From Colwellia sp. 75C3 (GTDB lineage: Bacteria; Pseudomonadota; Gammaproteobacteria; Enterobacterales; Alteromonadaceae): 64,000 nt of DNA. The stretch lies in assembly GCF_002836255.1 (NCBI RefSeq), contig NZ_PJAU01000049.1:1-64000 (forward strand), read 5' to 3'. Below the pieces are notes generated by a model, which did no database searches, was not told the DNA's origin, and saw nothing but the letters and a program-made list of their open reading frames with translations. Shown in pieces: positions 35,009 through 46,600 of this stretch (position 1 is its first letter; each line of letters opens with the position of its first letter). Made by a program: the position numbers and the translations under genes.

Positions 35009-37375
35009 TTATCTACTGTTGCTTACTTGAAAGGTAATCATGTCACTGTTGCCATGTTGATCTATTACCGCTATTTGCTGTTCACCATCGCTATCAGCCG
35101 CATAAAAAAATATTTTGTCACTGGCTAAACTTTTTACAAAATTGCCATTAAGATACCAATCAAGCAGACCGATAGCACCTAATACTGACAATGGAATGAG
35201 TGGAGGTTTATTGGTGTTGAGCCTTATAATTTCGGTGTTTTTTGCTAAGCCAACTATTTTAATATTGCCAAAGTTGGGTGTTGTCAATTTTTGACAGCGT
35301 TGACTTTTTTTCGGTAACATCGCAGCGCGAGTAAATTTTTTGGGTAACCAAGGTTCAAGTGATTTTGGCCACAATGCGATATAGTGCTTGGTTTTTACAC
35401 CCGAGCATGCAAAGTCAGTTAATAATCCCGTTGATGTCTCTTGCCAATAAGGTTGTGGGTTCATTTGCCATTTATCATGATTGATAGCTTGCAAAGAATT
35501 AGGTGTCAGACCTGCCAGTGTATATGCCTCATGTGAAACATGACAAAGATCTTTAGCGGTCTGTTTTTTATTTTTACCTAACGGCCAGCAGATTTCCGTT
35601 TTGCTAACCTTTTCAGGTTTGTTAAGCCAAACATGATCATTTTGATGAAGTACATCAGATATATTAAATAATAATGGAGCGGCCGTTAACCCGCCATAGT
35701 GACCGGGCTGCGGCGTACCATCTGGGCGTCCTAGCCAGACACCAAGGGTATATTTTGCACTTGTGCCGATAGCCCATGCATCTCTAAAGCCATAACTTGT
35801 GCCTGTTTTCCAAGCAATATCATTGGTTGTCCTACGAATATTTTCACTTAACAGAGCATTAGGCCTAAGATTATCAATGAGCATTTTATAGGTGATCCAA
35901 GCTGCACTTTCACTCATTAGATAACGTGGGGCCGCTGTTACTGAGTCATCAATATAACGAGGTGATAATACTTTTCCTTGATTACTCAAACTCGAATACG
36001 CTTGTACTAACTGCCATAAACTAATACCCGTACCACCTAAGGCGATGGATAAATTAGGTTTTGAAGATTTTGGTAACGTTAATTTGATACCCGCTGACGC
36101 TAATTGGTTATAAAAATTTTGCGCGCCTAAATGCTCAAGTACTTGAACGGCGGGTACATTTAAGGATCGTTGTAATGCGCTTTGTACGGTAACAGGTCCA
36201 CTGAACTGACCGGTAAAGTTCTCTGGTTTGTAATCAGAGTAATAACGCGGACTATCGTTTAATAAACTATGTGAATGAATTAAGCCTTTATCAATAGCGC
36301 TAGCATATATAAACGGTTTTAAGGTTGATCCCGGAGAGCGAATAGCACTGATCATATCAACGTTACTAAAACGAGATTTATCATTAAAATCAGCTGAGCC
36401 TATATACGCTTTTACCGTGCCATTCTTATTATCGATCACCAATACTGCTGCCGAGCTTTTATCCGGCTGGCTACTGATAAAACTCTTTAAGTGATCTTCA
36501 AGACCTATCTGTAAATCATAATCAATGGTGCTGTTAATCTGTTTTTTCAGTGGAAATTGTTGAATTAACTTTCTTGATAATAATGGTGCGAAGTTAGGTC
36601 GACTTGGCTTAGCAGCATAAACTTGTTCTTGCTGGGCACTTTTTATCAGTGCATCAGACCATACTTGTTGGCTGGCTAAGCGTTTTAGTACTTTGTTACG
36701 TGCTTTTTCAGCTTTTTGTGGATAACGGTCTGGACGTATTCTTGATGGGCTCTGGGGTAATACCGCCAGCAACGCTGCCTCAGCATGACTAAGTTGCTTA
36801 GCTGATTTCCCTAAATACGCCTGACTTGCCGCTTCAACCCCTTCAACAGTGCCGCCAAAAGGTGCATAGTTTAAATAGAGCGTTAAAATTTCTTTTTTCG
36901 ATAAGCTGAATTCTAATTGTAGTGTACGTAGAATTTGTAGCAATTTTCCGCGGATAGACCGGCTGTGTGGATGTAAAATTCGCGCAACTTGCATACTAAG
37001 CGTAGAGCCACCAGAAACAATGCAACCACAACGCCAATTTAAGTATAAAGCACGTAATAATGCCACTGGATTCACGCCAAAATGAGACCAAAAATACTGG
37101 TCTTCATAGGTTAATAGCGCTTGAATATAAAGGGGTGAAACAGAGTGCAATTCAGCTTGCTGACGCCATATGCCATTACTATCAGCAAAAGCACGTAACG
37201 CACGACCGTCATCAGCATAAACCACTTGTGCAAAGCTTTTTTCCGCTTTGGGGATGTTAAGTGGATAAGCAAGGTGCAAGCAGTAAAACAATAGCAGCAT
37301 ACTAGCGAAAATGGCGGTGAGCCAAAATCGCTTAGTGCTTGCCGCCTGCTTTATTTTATAAGTTAGTAATTTCAA
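35009..37375 (-). CDS. pbpC: penicillin-binding protein 1C
   Basis: 788 residues, bifunctional peptidoglycan synthase type. The membrane anchor is at about 18-38. The GT51 transglycosylase has Glu91 in TYEDQYFWSHFGVNP and GGSTLSMQVAR. The transpeptidase has SPGSTLKPF (active Ser), SLN and KTGTSYGFRDAW. A C-terminal BiPBP-C domain starts near 690. The start is TTG at 37375, inside the end of the alpha-2-macroglobulin gene; no strong ribosome site is seen, so translation is probably coupled. Pairing with the alpha-2-macroglobulin gene is the classic arrangement. Confidence 0.95.
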   Translation of the reverse strand: MKLLTYKIKQAASTKRFWLTAIFASMLLLFYCLHLAYPLNIPKAEKSFAQVVYADDGRALRAFADSNGIWRQQAELHSVSPLYIQALLTYEDQYFWSHFGVNPVALLRALYLNWRCGCIVSGGSTLSMQVARILHPHSRSIRGKLLQILRTLQLEFSLSKKEILTLYLNYAPFGGTVEGVEAASQAYLGKSAKQLSHAEAALLAVLPQSPSRIRPDRYPQKAEKARNKVLKRLASQQVWSDALIKSAQQEQVYAAKPSRPNFAPLLSRKLIQQFPLKKQINSTIDYDLQIGLEDHLKSFISSQPDKSSAAVLVIDNKNGTVKAYIGSADFNDKSRFSNVDMISAIRSPGSTLKPFIYASAIDKGLIHSHSLLNDSPRYYSDYKPENFTGQFSGPVTVQSALQRSLNVPAVQVLEHLGAQNFYNQLASAGIKLTLPKSSKPNLSIALGGTGISLWQLVQAYSSLSNQGKVLSPRYIDDSVTAAPRYLMSESAAWITYKMLIDNLRPNALLSENIRRTTNDIAWKTGTSYGFRDAWAIGTSAKYTLGVWLGRPDGTPQPGHYGGLTAAPLLFNISDVLHQNDHVWLNKPEKVSKTEICWPLGKNKKQTAKDLCHVSHEAYTLAGLTPNSLQAINHDKWQMNPQPYWQETSTGLLTDFACSGVKTKHYIALWPKSLEPWLPKKFTRAAMLPKKSQRCQKLTTPNFGNIKIVGLAKNTEIIRLNTNKPPLIPLSVLGAIGLLDWYLNGNFVKSLASDKIFFYAADSDGEQQIAVIDQHGNSDMITFQVSNSR

Positions 37376-40300
37376 TGGTATCTAGCGTATTGCCTACTGC
37401 ATTTTTATCGGGTTGATACATGTTTTCAACTAACGGCGCTGGTACCTTGTATTTTCCTGGTGTTACCGCGCGCGCTAAATAAAACAAGTAACTCGTGCCT
37501 CGATAACCAACATCAATTGCCGCGACATAACGATCATCTCTAAACTCTTGATGTAATATCTTGGTTTTCTTTTGCCATTCACTGGCGGGCTTACCATCAA
37601 AGATAATACTGTCGAGTTTAATGGCATGGCCTAAATTTTGATTTTCTAGCTCTAAGCCTGCAGGTAATAAATCAACCACTAATAAATCTGGGCTTCGACG
37701 CTCTGAGTAAACACGAATAGCGACTAAGACCATGTCCCCTACTTTTAATTTACTTGCATCAATCTGCTGACCTTTGCTGTCGTAATAATCTCGCTCAATA
37801 GTCAAATCACCCGTTGTTGCTTCAGGTTTAATTTTACTAATGCCTTGATAGGCAAAGTTAACATAAAGACGATCATCAGCGTTATTCGTTAAGGTTAAAT
37901 CTTGCTGTAAATCGGTTGCCGATAGTTTTTGAGCGTAAGCACCTGCTTTTTTGATCGTTGATTTTGCTTGATTAAAGGTCAACTGTGCTTGCCAATCTTT
38001 TTGTTCGCTTTGCTCTAAAGATATACTGGCAAGAAACAGTGCATTACGCTCTTGTGTGCTTAAATATTTTTTATCCGCGAGTGTTTTTGACAATACCAGT
38101 GCTGTATCAAAGGCATAATCAAGTTGATATTGATGTTTAATGAGTAAGTGAATGATCAATGCTTTATCGCGAGTAACTGAGCCATAATCACTTAAATATT
38201 TAGTGCCACGCTCAAGGGTGATCGCTTTAGCAAACATAGCTTGGCTGTTAACGTCATCACCTTGATTTTTAAGCGCGAGTGCTAAGTGAACTAAGGCTAA
38301 CTGGCTTTCAGCATCTTTGCTTTTATGATTAGCTAGGTCGCGTAATTTAGATAACGAGGCTTTATTGTGTCGAGATAAGACATATCCCGCATAAGCACGG
38401 TAGGCAAAATCATAATGTTTAACCGATTCTGACCAACGATTGGTATAACTACCATTTTGATTTTTTAAGTAACTGGTTAAACGAGCCATCGTTTTTTGAT
38501 ATTGCTTACGATTAACACCAATCCCCTGCTCTTTAGCATCTGTTAAGAAATCCCCTACATAAGCGGTTAACCAATGTTCTTCTTGACTGGTATTGCTCCA
38601 TAAACCATAACTACCATTTTTTAATGCTTTGGCTTGAATACGTGATAAACCATGGTTGATACTTTCCAATCGGTTTTTATTTGTCGCATTTTTTAAATTG
38701 AGCGAATCGAGAATATCATCATTCGCGTATAACCATGGGTAGGTTGAACTGGTTGATTGCTCTAAGCAGCCATAAGGATATTTCAGTAAATGCTTCATTT
38801 GTTCACGGCTGTTAAATTCAACCATATTGTTTACCGATAATACTGCTTCAAGGGTATTTGCTTTCAAATGCGCGTAATCACTTGGGCTAAAACTAAATGA
38901 TTGATCTTTGGTTAGCGTGGTATTTTTGTACTCAATGAGCGCTGGATAAGCTGAGCGTACGGCAATATGCCAGTTTCTTTCGATAGGATAATCCTCAACG
39001 CCTTGTACGCTGAGTGATACTTTCGCTCGTCCTTCCAGACTACCCACGGACACAGGGTAGATCAAAGTCGTTTTTTCCTTAGCAGCTAAGGTAACTTCTT
39101 GGCTGTTGCTTTTGTCAGCGTTGGTAAGGCTAACTGGATCAGAGGTAGTTAACGCCACGGTTAAGGTTTGCTTTTGGTCGGTGGAGTTATGCAAATCAAG
39201 AGCAAAAGTCGATTGGTCATCCGTCGCTAAAAAGCGTGGCATAGCAATTTGACTCACAATAGGCGCAGCGATAGTCATTTCACTCTCAGTTGAGCCAAAC
39301 TTATTATCAGTAAAAGCAACCGCCATTAAGCGTACTCTTCCGTTAAAATCTGGAATATCAAAAGCCACTGTTGCATAGCCATTATTATCAACAGTGACTA
39401 AACCACTAAATAGCGACAGTATTTGTACTTCAGCTTGTGCTTTTTTACCACCGCGACTTAATTCTGCATCGCCACCAAATTTTTGTTTCGCTAGTGGGGC
39501 ATCATTTAATTCAATTAAGTTTTGATATAAATCTCTACTGTCTACTTGAAAACGTCTTGGCTCAAAAAAGAACTGGTGCGCATCAGGTGTTTCAAAATTG
39601 GTTAAGCTCAACACGCCAACATCTACCATAGCTAAGGTCAATTTAGCTTGTTGTTTGTTAGGGCGATTTTCAGGATGAGTATTAAGGCCATTTACTTTAA
39701 CTTTAACTTGGTAGCGTTGGTTAGGATAAATCTCCTCGGCAGACTCTATCTCAAGTTCAAGCTTACGCGGCTCTCGGTTAAGAGGTAAGTGAATTAAACC
39801 AATGGCACGGGTAGGTGTAATACGTTTTTTATTATCGCCGTATTGTAAATGTACTACTGAGGCATAAATATCATGTCGCTGCCATTTTTCATCAATGTTT
39901 ATCGCCACATTAAGCCCCTCTGCAGGTATGGTAATACGCTGAGAATAGAGCAGCTTGTTAGATTCTATTAAGAGTAGTGCTTCACCAGCTTTAGGTGGCA
40001 CAATACTTAATTGCGCCACATCACCGGCATTATACGACTCTTTATCCCAGGCGAGAGAAACTTTATCTGGGCGCGCAGCTTGCGAAGATGATTGATTATC
40101 CTGCCATGAACTGTACCAGTCATGACCTGCAAAAAATCGTACACTGGTCATGGTTTTACTTGCTACATCGAGAATTTCTAAGCGATATCGACCGTATTCA
40201 ACCGGTACTTCTAATTGACTCGCTTTATCCGCGTTAGTATCGACAGCGCTGTTGTATTCAACAAATTCACTGTCGGACCAACGATAATGCCACCCCTCAC

Positions 40301-42368
40301 TATTATTAAACTCCCAAAAATAACGACGGTCTTCTCTGACTAATTTAACGTCTAAGGCGGTGCTTTTAGTTAATTCGCCTTTTGCATTGGTAGTCACGAC
40401 ATCAAAAGAGACACGGCTATTGGGCTCTGGGTTATTCTTAAAGTGAGGTTTAATACCAATGAGTTTATTACCCGAAATTACCGTTGTTTGATGCCGTCTT
40501 GAAATGGCTCTACCACCTGTTTCAAACAAACTGGCTTGTAAGGTAACTTGTACTGGGGATTTAACTTTAGCCCAGCGGTTTTCTATGGTGATTGCTGCTT
40601 TGCCTTTAGCATCTAATTTTACGTCGGCTAACTTATATTGTTGGCTTAGATTTTTTTCAATACTATTACCAAACTGAAAACCTTTTAATGTATCACTTAA
40701 GGTATTAAATGGCTGACGCTGTGGTGTAATGGCAATACGTGATTCAAAGCGATTGCCGGATGCTGGTGCACCATATAAGTATTCACCTAAGACATTAACG
40801 GTTAGTTTGTCTTTAAGCTGATAAAGTTTAGCTGTTTCGTCTTGGTTAAAAGTAAGCTTTAAACGCTCTGGCAAAAATTCTTCCACTTTAAATCTATAGG
40901 TAGTTAAAACCTTTTTATATTTACGGATTTCTAGTAGCCAAGTCCCTGTTTTGGCATCTGTTGGAATAGTAAATTGCTGATAAAAATAACCATCACTGAT
41001 GCTACGCCAAGTAAATTCTTTAGCCGTTTGACCACTGGGATCTTTAATGCGCGCTTTCAGGTTTGTCGTCTTAATTAGTTGACCATCTTGATCACGTAAT
41101 AGCGCGTTTAAATCAATTGTTTCACCGGGGCGATATAAATCACGTGCACTATAAACAAAAACTTCCTGGGCAGAAAAGGGACGATGAGCGGGAGTAAATT
41201 CAGATAAATCTAAAGCTGGACCGGTAAGTGGAACCACAGAAAAAGACGCCCCTGAATGAGCAACAATATATCTAGCATCATTTTTTGTTCTGAGTGTACC
41301 TAAGCCGTCGGGGGAGCTTTTGAATTGATCTATTTGCTTACCTTTATTATTTAATAAGGTAACTTCGACTCCGGACAGTGCTTTTTGATCGGTTAAGCTA
41401 TTTAAAGCAACTTCTAATTGCTCTTTATAAACGCGTACGTGCATGCCTATATCAGTGACCATAAAATGCGTCATTGAAATGTCATTGTAAATATCACTTG
41501 GCTGAGTCATTACCGCAAGATAAATACCCGGTGTGGATAAAGCTTCAATATTTTGAATAGGTAAATTAAAAGTTCGGCGCTTATTTTTTTGCCCGTTGAA
41601 CTGGTAGTGTGCTGAATAAACCAGCTCAGTGCGGCTAATACTTTGTTGAGCGTAATAGCGGTAAACCTTATTTTGAAAAGAATCTTTATTACTTAGAAAT
41701 TCTACAACTTGATCTTCAGGTACCTTAAAATAATTAACATTAACTTCTTTGATGTTAACTAATTCAATAGGTAAGCCGTTATGCTGCTTCAACGGGAGAA
41801 AAGAACCTTTACTGGCAAAGTTGTAGCTGGCAAGTATCGGACGGGTAGTTATTTCTTTAAAAGCATCTTCTTTAAGTTGAGAGTCATTTTTCGCACTTAA
41901 ATTTTTGTACACCGTTAGTTTGTAGGTGTTAGATGGCTCAATAAAAGGAAAATAAACGATTTTATTATTTTTAGATAATACAATGCTGTCATCTACTTTT
42001 GCACCAGATTTCTCTGTCAGTGAGAAATAGTCGTCATGTTTCAATGCTGGATTTAACGGCGCAGATAAAGTAACCGCTATGGCATTACCGCCATCAAAAC
42101 TACGCTCTGCAATATCTAATACTTCAATTTGTCTGTCACGTTGACTGAGCTCTGCGGATTCAACAGTGATTGGATTTTTAACAGCCTCTTCTACAGCTAT
42201 AGGTGCTAAATCTTTGTGTTGTTTTTTCGTCCGCTGTTGCTCTTTTTCAATAGTCGATTGTGTTTTATTTTCAGCTTGAGTGCTATTACTTTCGGGTTGT
42301 TCCGAGCAAGCGCTAAGTAATAAGAGTAAGGGCAATATTACTTTTAAAGTTGTTAGTCCTTTAACCAT
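37356..42368 (-). CDS. bacterial alpha-2-macroglobulin lipoprotein (YfhM type)
   Basis: 1,670 residues. A signal with lipobox LLSAC tethers it in the envelope. Multiple macroglobulin-like domains span the first 900 residues. The thioester site CLEQ lies near residue 1,198 in KYPYGCLEQS, so it is the thioester-bearing type that covalently traps proteases. The C-terminal region is an alpha/alpha toroid followed by the receptor-like domain. Family knowledge: it protects the periplasm against attacking proteases together with PBP1C wall repair. Its 3' end overlaps pbpC by 20 bases. Confidence 0.93.
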   Translation of the reverse strand: MVKGLTTLKVILPLLLLLSACSEQPESNSTQAENKTQSTIEKEQQRTKKQHKDLAPIAVEEAVKNPITVESAELSQRDRQIEVLDIAERSFDGGNAIAVTLSAPLNPALKHDDYFSLTEKSGAKVDDSIVLSKNNKIVYFPFIEPSNTYKLTVYKNLSAKNDSQLKEDAFKEITTRPILASYNFASKGSFLPLKQHNGLPIELVNIKEVNVNYFKVPEDQVVEFLSNKDSFQNKVYRYYAQQSISRTELVYSAHYQFNGQKNKRRTFNLPIQNIEALSTPGIYLAVMTQPSDIYNDISMTHFMVTDIGMHVRVYKEQLEVALNSLTDQKALSGVEVTLLNNKGKQIDQFKSSPDGLGTLRTKNDARYIVAHSGASFSVVPLTGPALDLSEFTPAHRPFSAQEVFVYSARDLYRPGETIDLNALLRDQDGQLIKTTNLKARIKDPSGQTAKEFTWRSISDGYFYQQFTIPTDAKTGTWLLEIRKYKKVLTTYRFKVEEFLPERLKLTFNQDETAKLYQLKDKLTVNVLGEYLYGAPASGNRFESRIAITPQRQPFNTLSDTLKGFQFGNSIEKNLSQQYKLADVKLDAKGKAAITIENRWAKVKSPVQVTLQASLFETGGRAISRRHQTTVISGNKLIGIKPHFKNNPEPNSRVSFDVVTTNAKGELTKSTALDVKLVREDRRYFWEFNNSEGWHYRWSDSEFVEYNSAVDTNADKASQLEVPVEYGRYRLEILDVASKTMTSVRFFAGHDWYSSWQDNQSSSQAARPDKVSLAWDKESYNAGDVAQLSIVPPKAGEALLLIESNKLLYSQRITIPAEGLNVAINIDEKWQRHDIYASVVHLQYGDNKKRITPTRAIGLIHLPLNREPRKLELEIESAEEIYPNQRYQVKVKVNGLNTHPENRPNKQQAKLTLAMVDVGVLSLTNFETPDAHQFFFEPRRFQVDSRDLYQNLIELNDAPLAKQKFGGDAELSRGGKKAQAEVQILSLFSGLVTVDNNGYATVAFDIPDFNGRVRLMAVAFTDNKFGSTESEMTIAAPIVSQIAMPRFLATDDQSTFALDLHNSTDQKQTLTVALTTSDPVSLTNADKSNSQEVTLAAKEKTTLIYPVSVGSLEGRAKVSLSVQGVEDYPIERNWHIAVRSAYPALIEYKNTTLTKDQSFSFSPSDYAHLKANTLEAVLSVNNMVEFNSREQMKHLLKYPYGCLEQSTSSTYPWLYANDDILDSLNLKNATNKNRLESINHGLSRIQAKALKNGSYGLWSNTSQEEHWLTAYVGDFLTDAKEQGIGVNRKQYQKTMARLTSYLKNQNGSYTNRWSESVKHYDFAYRAYAGYVLSRHNKASLSKLRDLANHKSKDAESQLALVHLALALKNQGDDVNSQAMFAKAITLERGTKYLSDYGSVTRDKALIIHLLIKHQYQLDYAFDTALVLSKTLADKKYLSTQERNALFLASISLEQSEQKDWQAQLTFNQAKSTIKKAGAYAQKLSATDLQQDLTLTNNADDRLYVNFAYQGISKIKPEATTGDLTIERDYYDSKGQQIDASKLKVGDMVLVAIRVYSERRSPDLLVVDLLPAGLELENQNLGHAIKLDSIIFDGKPASEWQKKTKILHQEFRDDRYVAAIDVGYRGTSYLFYLARAVTPGKYKVPAPLVENMYQPDKNAVGNTLDTIEITNL

Positions 42369-42892
42369 GTGTTTTATCTCTTTGTTAGATACTATATTTT
42401 TGCTGTGTAGTCGGCGTATGCAGACGGAGCAAGCTTAATTTTTTACATGCTTATGAGTTAACTCAGGATCTTGCTGTAAACGTCATGTTCGAAGTCTCTG
42501 ATCGAAACGTAGCATGGATGCTACTTATTAGACAATGTAGGCGGTACTGGATATACCTTATTAGATAATGCAGGAGCATATTATCCTGACGCATATTGTC
42601 CTGAGGCATAGGCACGCTTCTTTATTATTTTAAAGTGGCTGAACATTAATTTTACCACTGAAATTAAACAATATTTGACTGAATAATAACAACTCATTGT
42701 TTCGCTGGAAAGCTAATTATACAAATGTCTGCTTTGGTATTTTAGTGATTATCATCCGGCGGCACTAATACAAAACAAAATAGTTAATTTTCAAAGTATT
42801 AAGTAGCACGTTCGTTTAACATTAAATCAATCTCACACACGTAAACATTACGGTATTGTTATCTATTTTCGGTTGAAACTTATTGTTAAATT
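42369..42892. repeat. intergenic region with imperfect short repeats
   Basis: CTTATTAGACAATGTAGG (42524-42541) is repeated as CTTATTAGATAATGCAGG (42557-42574). Immediately after, GCATATTATCCTGAC (42576-42590) is followed in tandem by GCATATTGTCCTGAG (42591-42605). Part of the set is also self-complementary (ATAATGC..GCATATTAT). At about 42482-42510 there is a sequence related to the hairpin at 10206. No coding potential is seen in the rest. Confidence 0.5.
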
Positions 42893-43366
42893 TTAGCCAT
42901 TAAATTGGTCAAATTTTAATAATAATTCCGATGCTATTTTATCTTGCCCTTTAATTTTTAAGACTTCGATTATACATTCGATGGTGCACAGACCACCTTC
43001 AGGTTGATTGGCCCTAAGTTTGTATAAAGAATTATTTCCCGTTTTCAACGTAAATAGTGCCGCATTCTTTAAATAAGCGCTGTGGTTGAACATTTTCTTT
43101 GCTTCTTGCCATGTGCTATCAATAATTATAATGTTTTCATATTCTTCAATGACCGCAGGTGATGTATCGCCCTCTACTATTGATTCGCCCTTCGAATATA
43201 ATAATACCGCTTCATTATTTTCTATTAATCTCATAAGTTCTTTATTAGGATTTATCCTTTCCCAAAGTATGCGTTCAACAATGTTCTGAGAATTTTCTAA
43301 AGCAAGAGAGCCGGTATTCGTTCCTCTATGTAATTCACGCTCATGGGTAAGTAAAAATATTTTCAT
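42893..43366 (-). CDS. DTW-domain protein, probable tRNA aminocarboxypropyltransferase
   Basis: 157 residues with the DTW-domain core: an early T.RE. segment (LTHERELHRGTNTG), IIIIDSTWQEAKKMF containing D-x-T-W, and a late YKLRANQPEGGLCTIECI. DTW proteins (TapT/YfiP, DTWD) add the 3-amino-3-carboxypropyl group to U47 of tRNAs using S-adenosylmethionine. This protein is shorter than TapT (about 230) and lacks its N-terminal zinc-binding cysteines, so it may represent a compact subgroup. Monocistronic. Confidence 0.75.
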   Translation of the reverse strand: MKIFLLTHERELHRGTNTGSLALENSQNIVERILWERINPNKELMRLIENNEAVLLYSKGESIVEGDTSPAVIEEYENIIIIDSTWQEAKKMFNHSAYLKNAALFTLKTGNNSLYKLRANQPEGGLCTIECIIEVLKIKGQDKIASELLLKFDQFNG

Positions 43367-43681
43367 TTTTATATGTTGTTCCGCTTTAGAGTATTGTTAT
43401 AAAGCTTGTTCGCCAAGTTTGATGATGGTTAGCTTAAAACCTAGATTAAGCGCTTAAAATACAAGGAGGTTAGCCCTATTGGTATCCAGTGGATTATAAT
43501 ATAATTGGTTAGGGTAAGCGATAAAAGAGCTGAATATTATACATACCTTGAATGTGCTAGTGAGGTAGATTTTTAACTATAGTAATTATCAAATTCAAAA
43601 CAAAAAAATAAATAAATAAATCAAAGTTGTTTAGCCACCATACAGGGAATGTCCTTGTTGATTATTAATATTCATCTAATA
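43367..43681. other. intergenic region without a clear terminator
   Basis: AT-rich spacer between the adhesin stop and the DTW gene start. It must carry the DTW promoter. AAGGAGG occurs at about 43464 on the plus strand without an open frame after it. I see no strong hairpin to end the type I secretion operon. Confidence 0.35.
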
Positions 43682-46600
43682 TTAGAATTGTGAATGCATA
43701 TCGTTTAATGCTTGATTCAAGTCATCGTCGTCATCAATGTTTAAATTGTCTAAATGTGAAGTGTCATTAGCGTTATCGAGTAATACATTTTCTGCTTGAA
43801 CACCCTGCTGTTCTTCATCTGCAAGTGGATTTTCAAAAACGTCTACTGTCATACTATCTACTAGGGGATCTGAATTTTCAGAATGATTTCCACCAATGAA
43901 AGCAGATTCAATTTCTGATGATGGTATGTCGAATTTTGATGTTTCTTCATTACTAATACCTAGCATTTGAAGATAGTGATCAACCGGCTTAATTGAAAGT
44001 AAGTCCTGAGAAGCAGAAAAAATATCGTTATCATCAACACTATTGATATCCGTTACACTTATTTCTTGAACATCTTCAATTATACTTACAGCTTCTGGAT
44101 CATCATTCATATCTGACACTTTCGGAGTCAGTGCTGGCATTAGAGTTATTGGCGATATATCCATGCCCGTTAATGTGGTTTGGTCAATATGATGACCACT
44201 ATTTCCATGCACTGATTGTGAATGTAAATGTAAATGAACTGCGACTTGTGAATTTTGATTACCGCCTAGTGTTAATAAAAATGAATCAGTTTGATCCGAG
44301 CCACTTCCGTAGGAGCCACTAGTATGACTCTTAATAACACTCGATGAAGATTGATAATCATAATTTAGCTCACCCGTTGCGGGGTTAATATGCAAGGTGC
44401 CATATTGACCGTGCAGTGAACTAAGGGAGTGTCCATGGTTATCGGAAATTCCCCAGCCTGTTAATGATGTTGCCGTTCCCTGAACAATTGGAGGCGTACC
44501 AATAGAAGCATGCAAGTCTTGATGGCCTGCCCCACCTGTTATTCTTGCAGGCGCGACCAGTGTTGGCATAGGTGGAGCATCACTGTGACCGTTAATGGTC
44601 ATTTGGACCTCTTGGACTGTGGTTCCACCATGACTATCATCGACCAGTAATGAGAATTTATCGGTCAATTGGTCACCATCGTTTAAGGTATCAACGTTGG
44701 AATCATTGTTATTCAGTGCATATATCCAAGTTTGAGTGGTGCTGTTATAACTCACTGAGCCATATTGCGGCTGATGGTTAGGCTCGACTGTCACCGAGTG
44801 TTGATCGCTATGATCAACATCGCTAATCGTAATTTGGCCGGAAGTTGAATTACCTCCATCTTCCGTAATGTTATGGGGACCTTGCTGAACTTCGGTGACG
44901 ACTGGTTTGTCATTGGTGCCTGTCACTTTAATAACAATGTCTTGGGCTGTCCCGTCTAAAGTATAAACTCGATGGGTAACCAGCACTTCTTCATTGGCTG
45001 CAAGGTGTTGAAGTTTGGTGTTGTCCACGTCATATGTCCAAGTGCCACCTGAGCTTATGTGTAAAGTACCACCAAACGGATCATCCACGCTGGTCGTTCT
45101 TCGATATTGAAAACCTTGTTGCCCAGCATCAGGATCGGCAACAAACACGTGTCCCGTCACTTCAATATGATTACCTGTGATAATGTCATTCTCTTCAATA
45201 ACATCACCTGTGATATCGCCGCTGACGATTGCTTTATCTTGAACTTCAGCAAGCGTTGTTGATGCGCTGGTATGTGTCACGCCACTATGAGCATCTTTTA
45301 CATCATAACTAAAGTGCACTGCGCCGGTGTAGTTTGCCGTTGGTTTAAAGGTAAAAGAGCCATCGGAATTTTTCGTTATAGCGCCATGGTCAACACTTAT
45401 ACTATCAACATGAAGTTGCTGAAGGTCGTTATCATCAACATCGCTAGCATTGGCCAGCAGTTGCGCTTGGGTGATGTGAATTTCTGTATCTTCAATACCC
45501 GCAGCTAGCGAAATGGCACTGGTAATGATGGGGGCATCATTAGTACCATGAACCGTAACGGTAATATCTTGATGCGCACTGCCATCAATAGAGTCAACGG
45601 TGAATGTTTTTTGGTAAGATTCGCCTTGCCCCAAATGCTGAACTTTTGCGTTGTCGATAGTGTAAGCCCAATCACCGCGTGAGTTTATAAAGAAATTTCC
45701 TCCCTCAGCTGTAGAGATATTTTGTGCAACAAAACCTGCTTGATCATGATCGGGGTCGATCACATGTAAATTTCCGCCACTCCATATCTGAGTCGGTGTG
45801 CTCGCCGAGGTACGATCTTCATAGGCGTGATTAGTGAAACTTGAATAGGGGGCCACAGCAATGCTTGCTTTGTTATCCTCTCCAATAACTTTCACAATGA
45901 TTGTCAGTGATTGCCCATCGCTGGTTTTTATCTCGTAAGGGATATCCGTCGATTCACCAGTGCGCAAACTAGCAATATGGTCATCTGCATAGCGATTGTT
46001 GGCGTACTGTAAGGTAAATTGATAAGACCCATTAGGCTGAACTCTAAGAGAGCCTGGTGGGAACCCATTACCTAAATATGTTCCGCTGGATTCAAAGTGC
46101 GTATTATCACCACTATCTGGGTCGATAAGCTGAAGTATTCCTCTGAACGTATTATGTTGGCTATCAATCGCCTGTGTTTCAGTCATCTGAATGACGTTAG
46201 AAACGAGGGTGGCTTTATCGTCTGTTCCTTGAATGGTTAAATCTGCCGTTTGTTGGCTTTGGCCACCATGACCATCTTCGACCAGATAAGAAATTACTAT
46301 TTTAAGTGATTGTCCATTTTGCAAATGTTCATAGGCTGAGTCAGTCGCATCGACAATGATACTATGACCATCGGCAGCCAACGATAGTCCAGCAGGTAGG
46401 AGTGTCGTACTAGGTGAACCATCTACAGAATAAGAGAGTTGATTGATACTTAATGAGTCACCTTCTTTATCAGTCGCACCTAACAGTAGGTCTAAGCTAT
46501 GATGATTACGTTCTCCCTCTTTAACGCTATCCGTTAATGGTGAAACATCTGGATTATCATTTACTGCTGCAAGTGTTGTCGTTGCATTAGTATGAGTGAC

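Noticed and set aside
43460..43520. AAGGAGG followed by a possible small plus-strand gene
   Set aside because: No start codon with a sustained open frame follows at a suitable distance.
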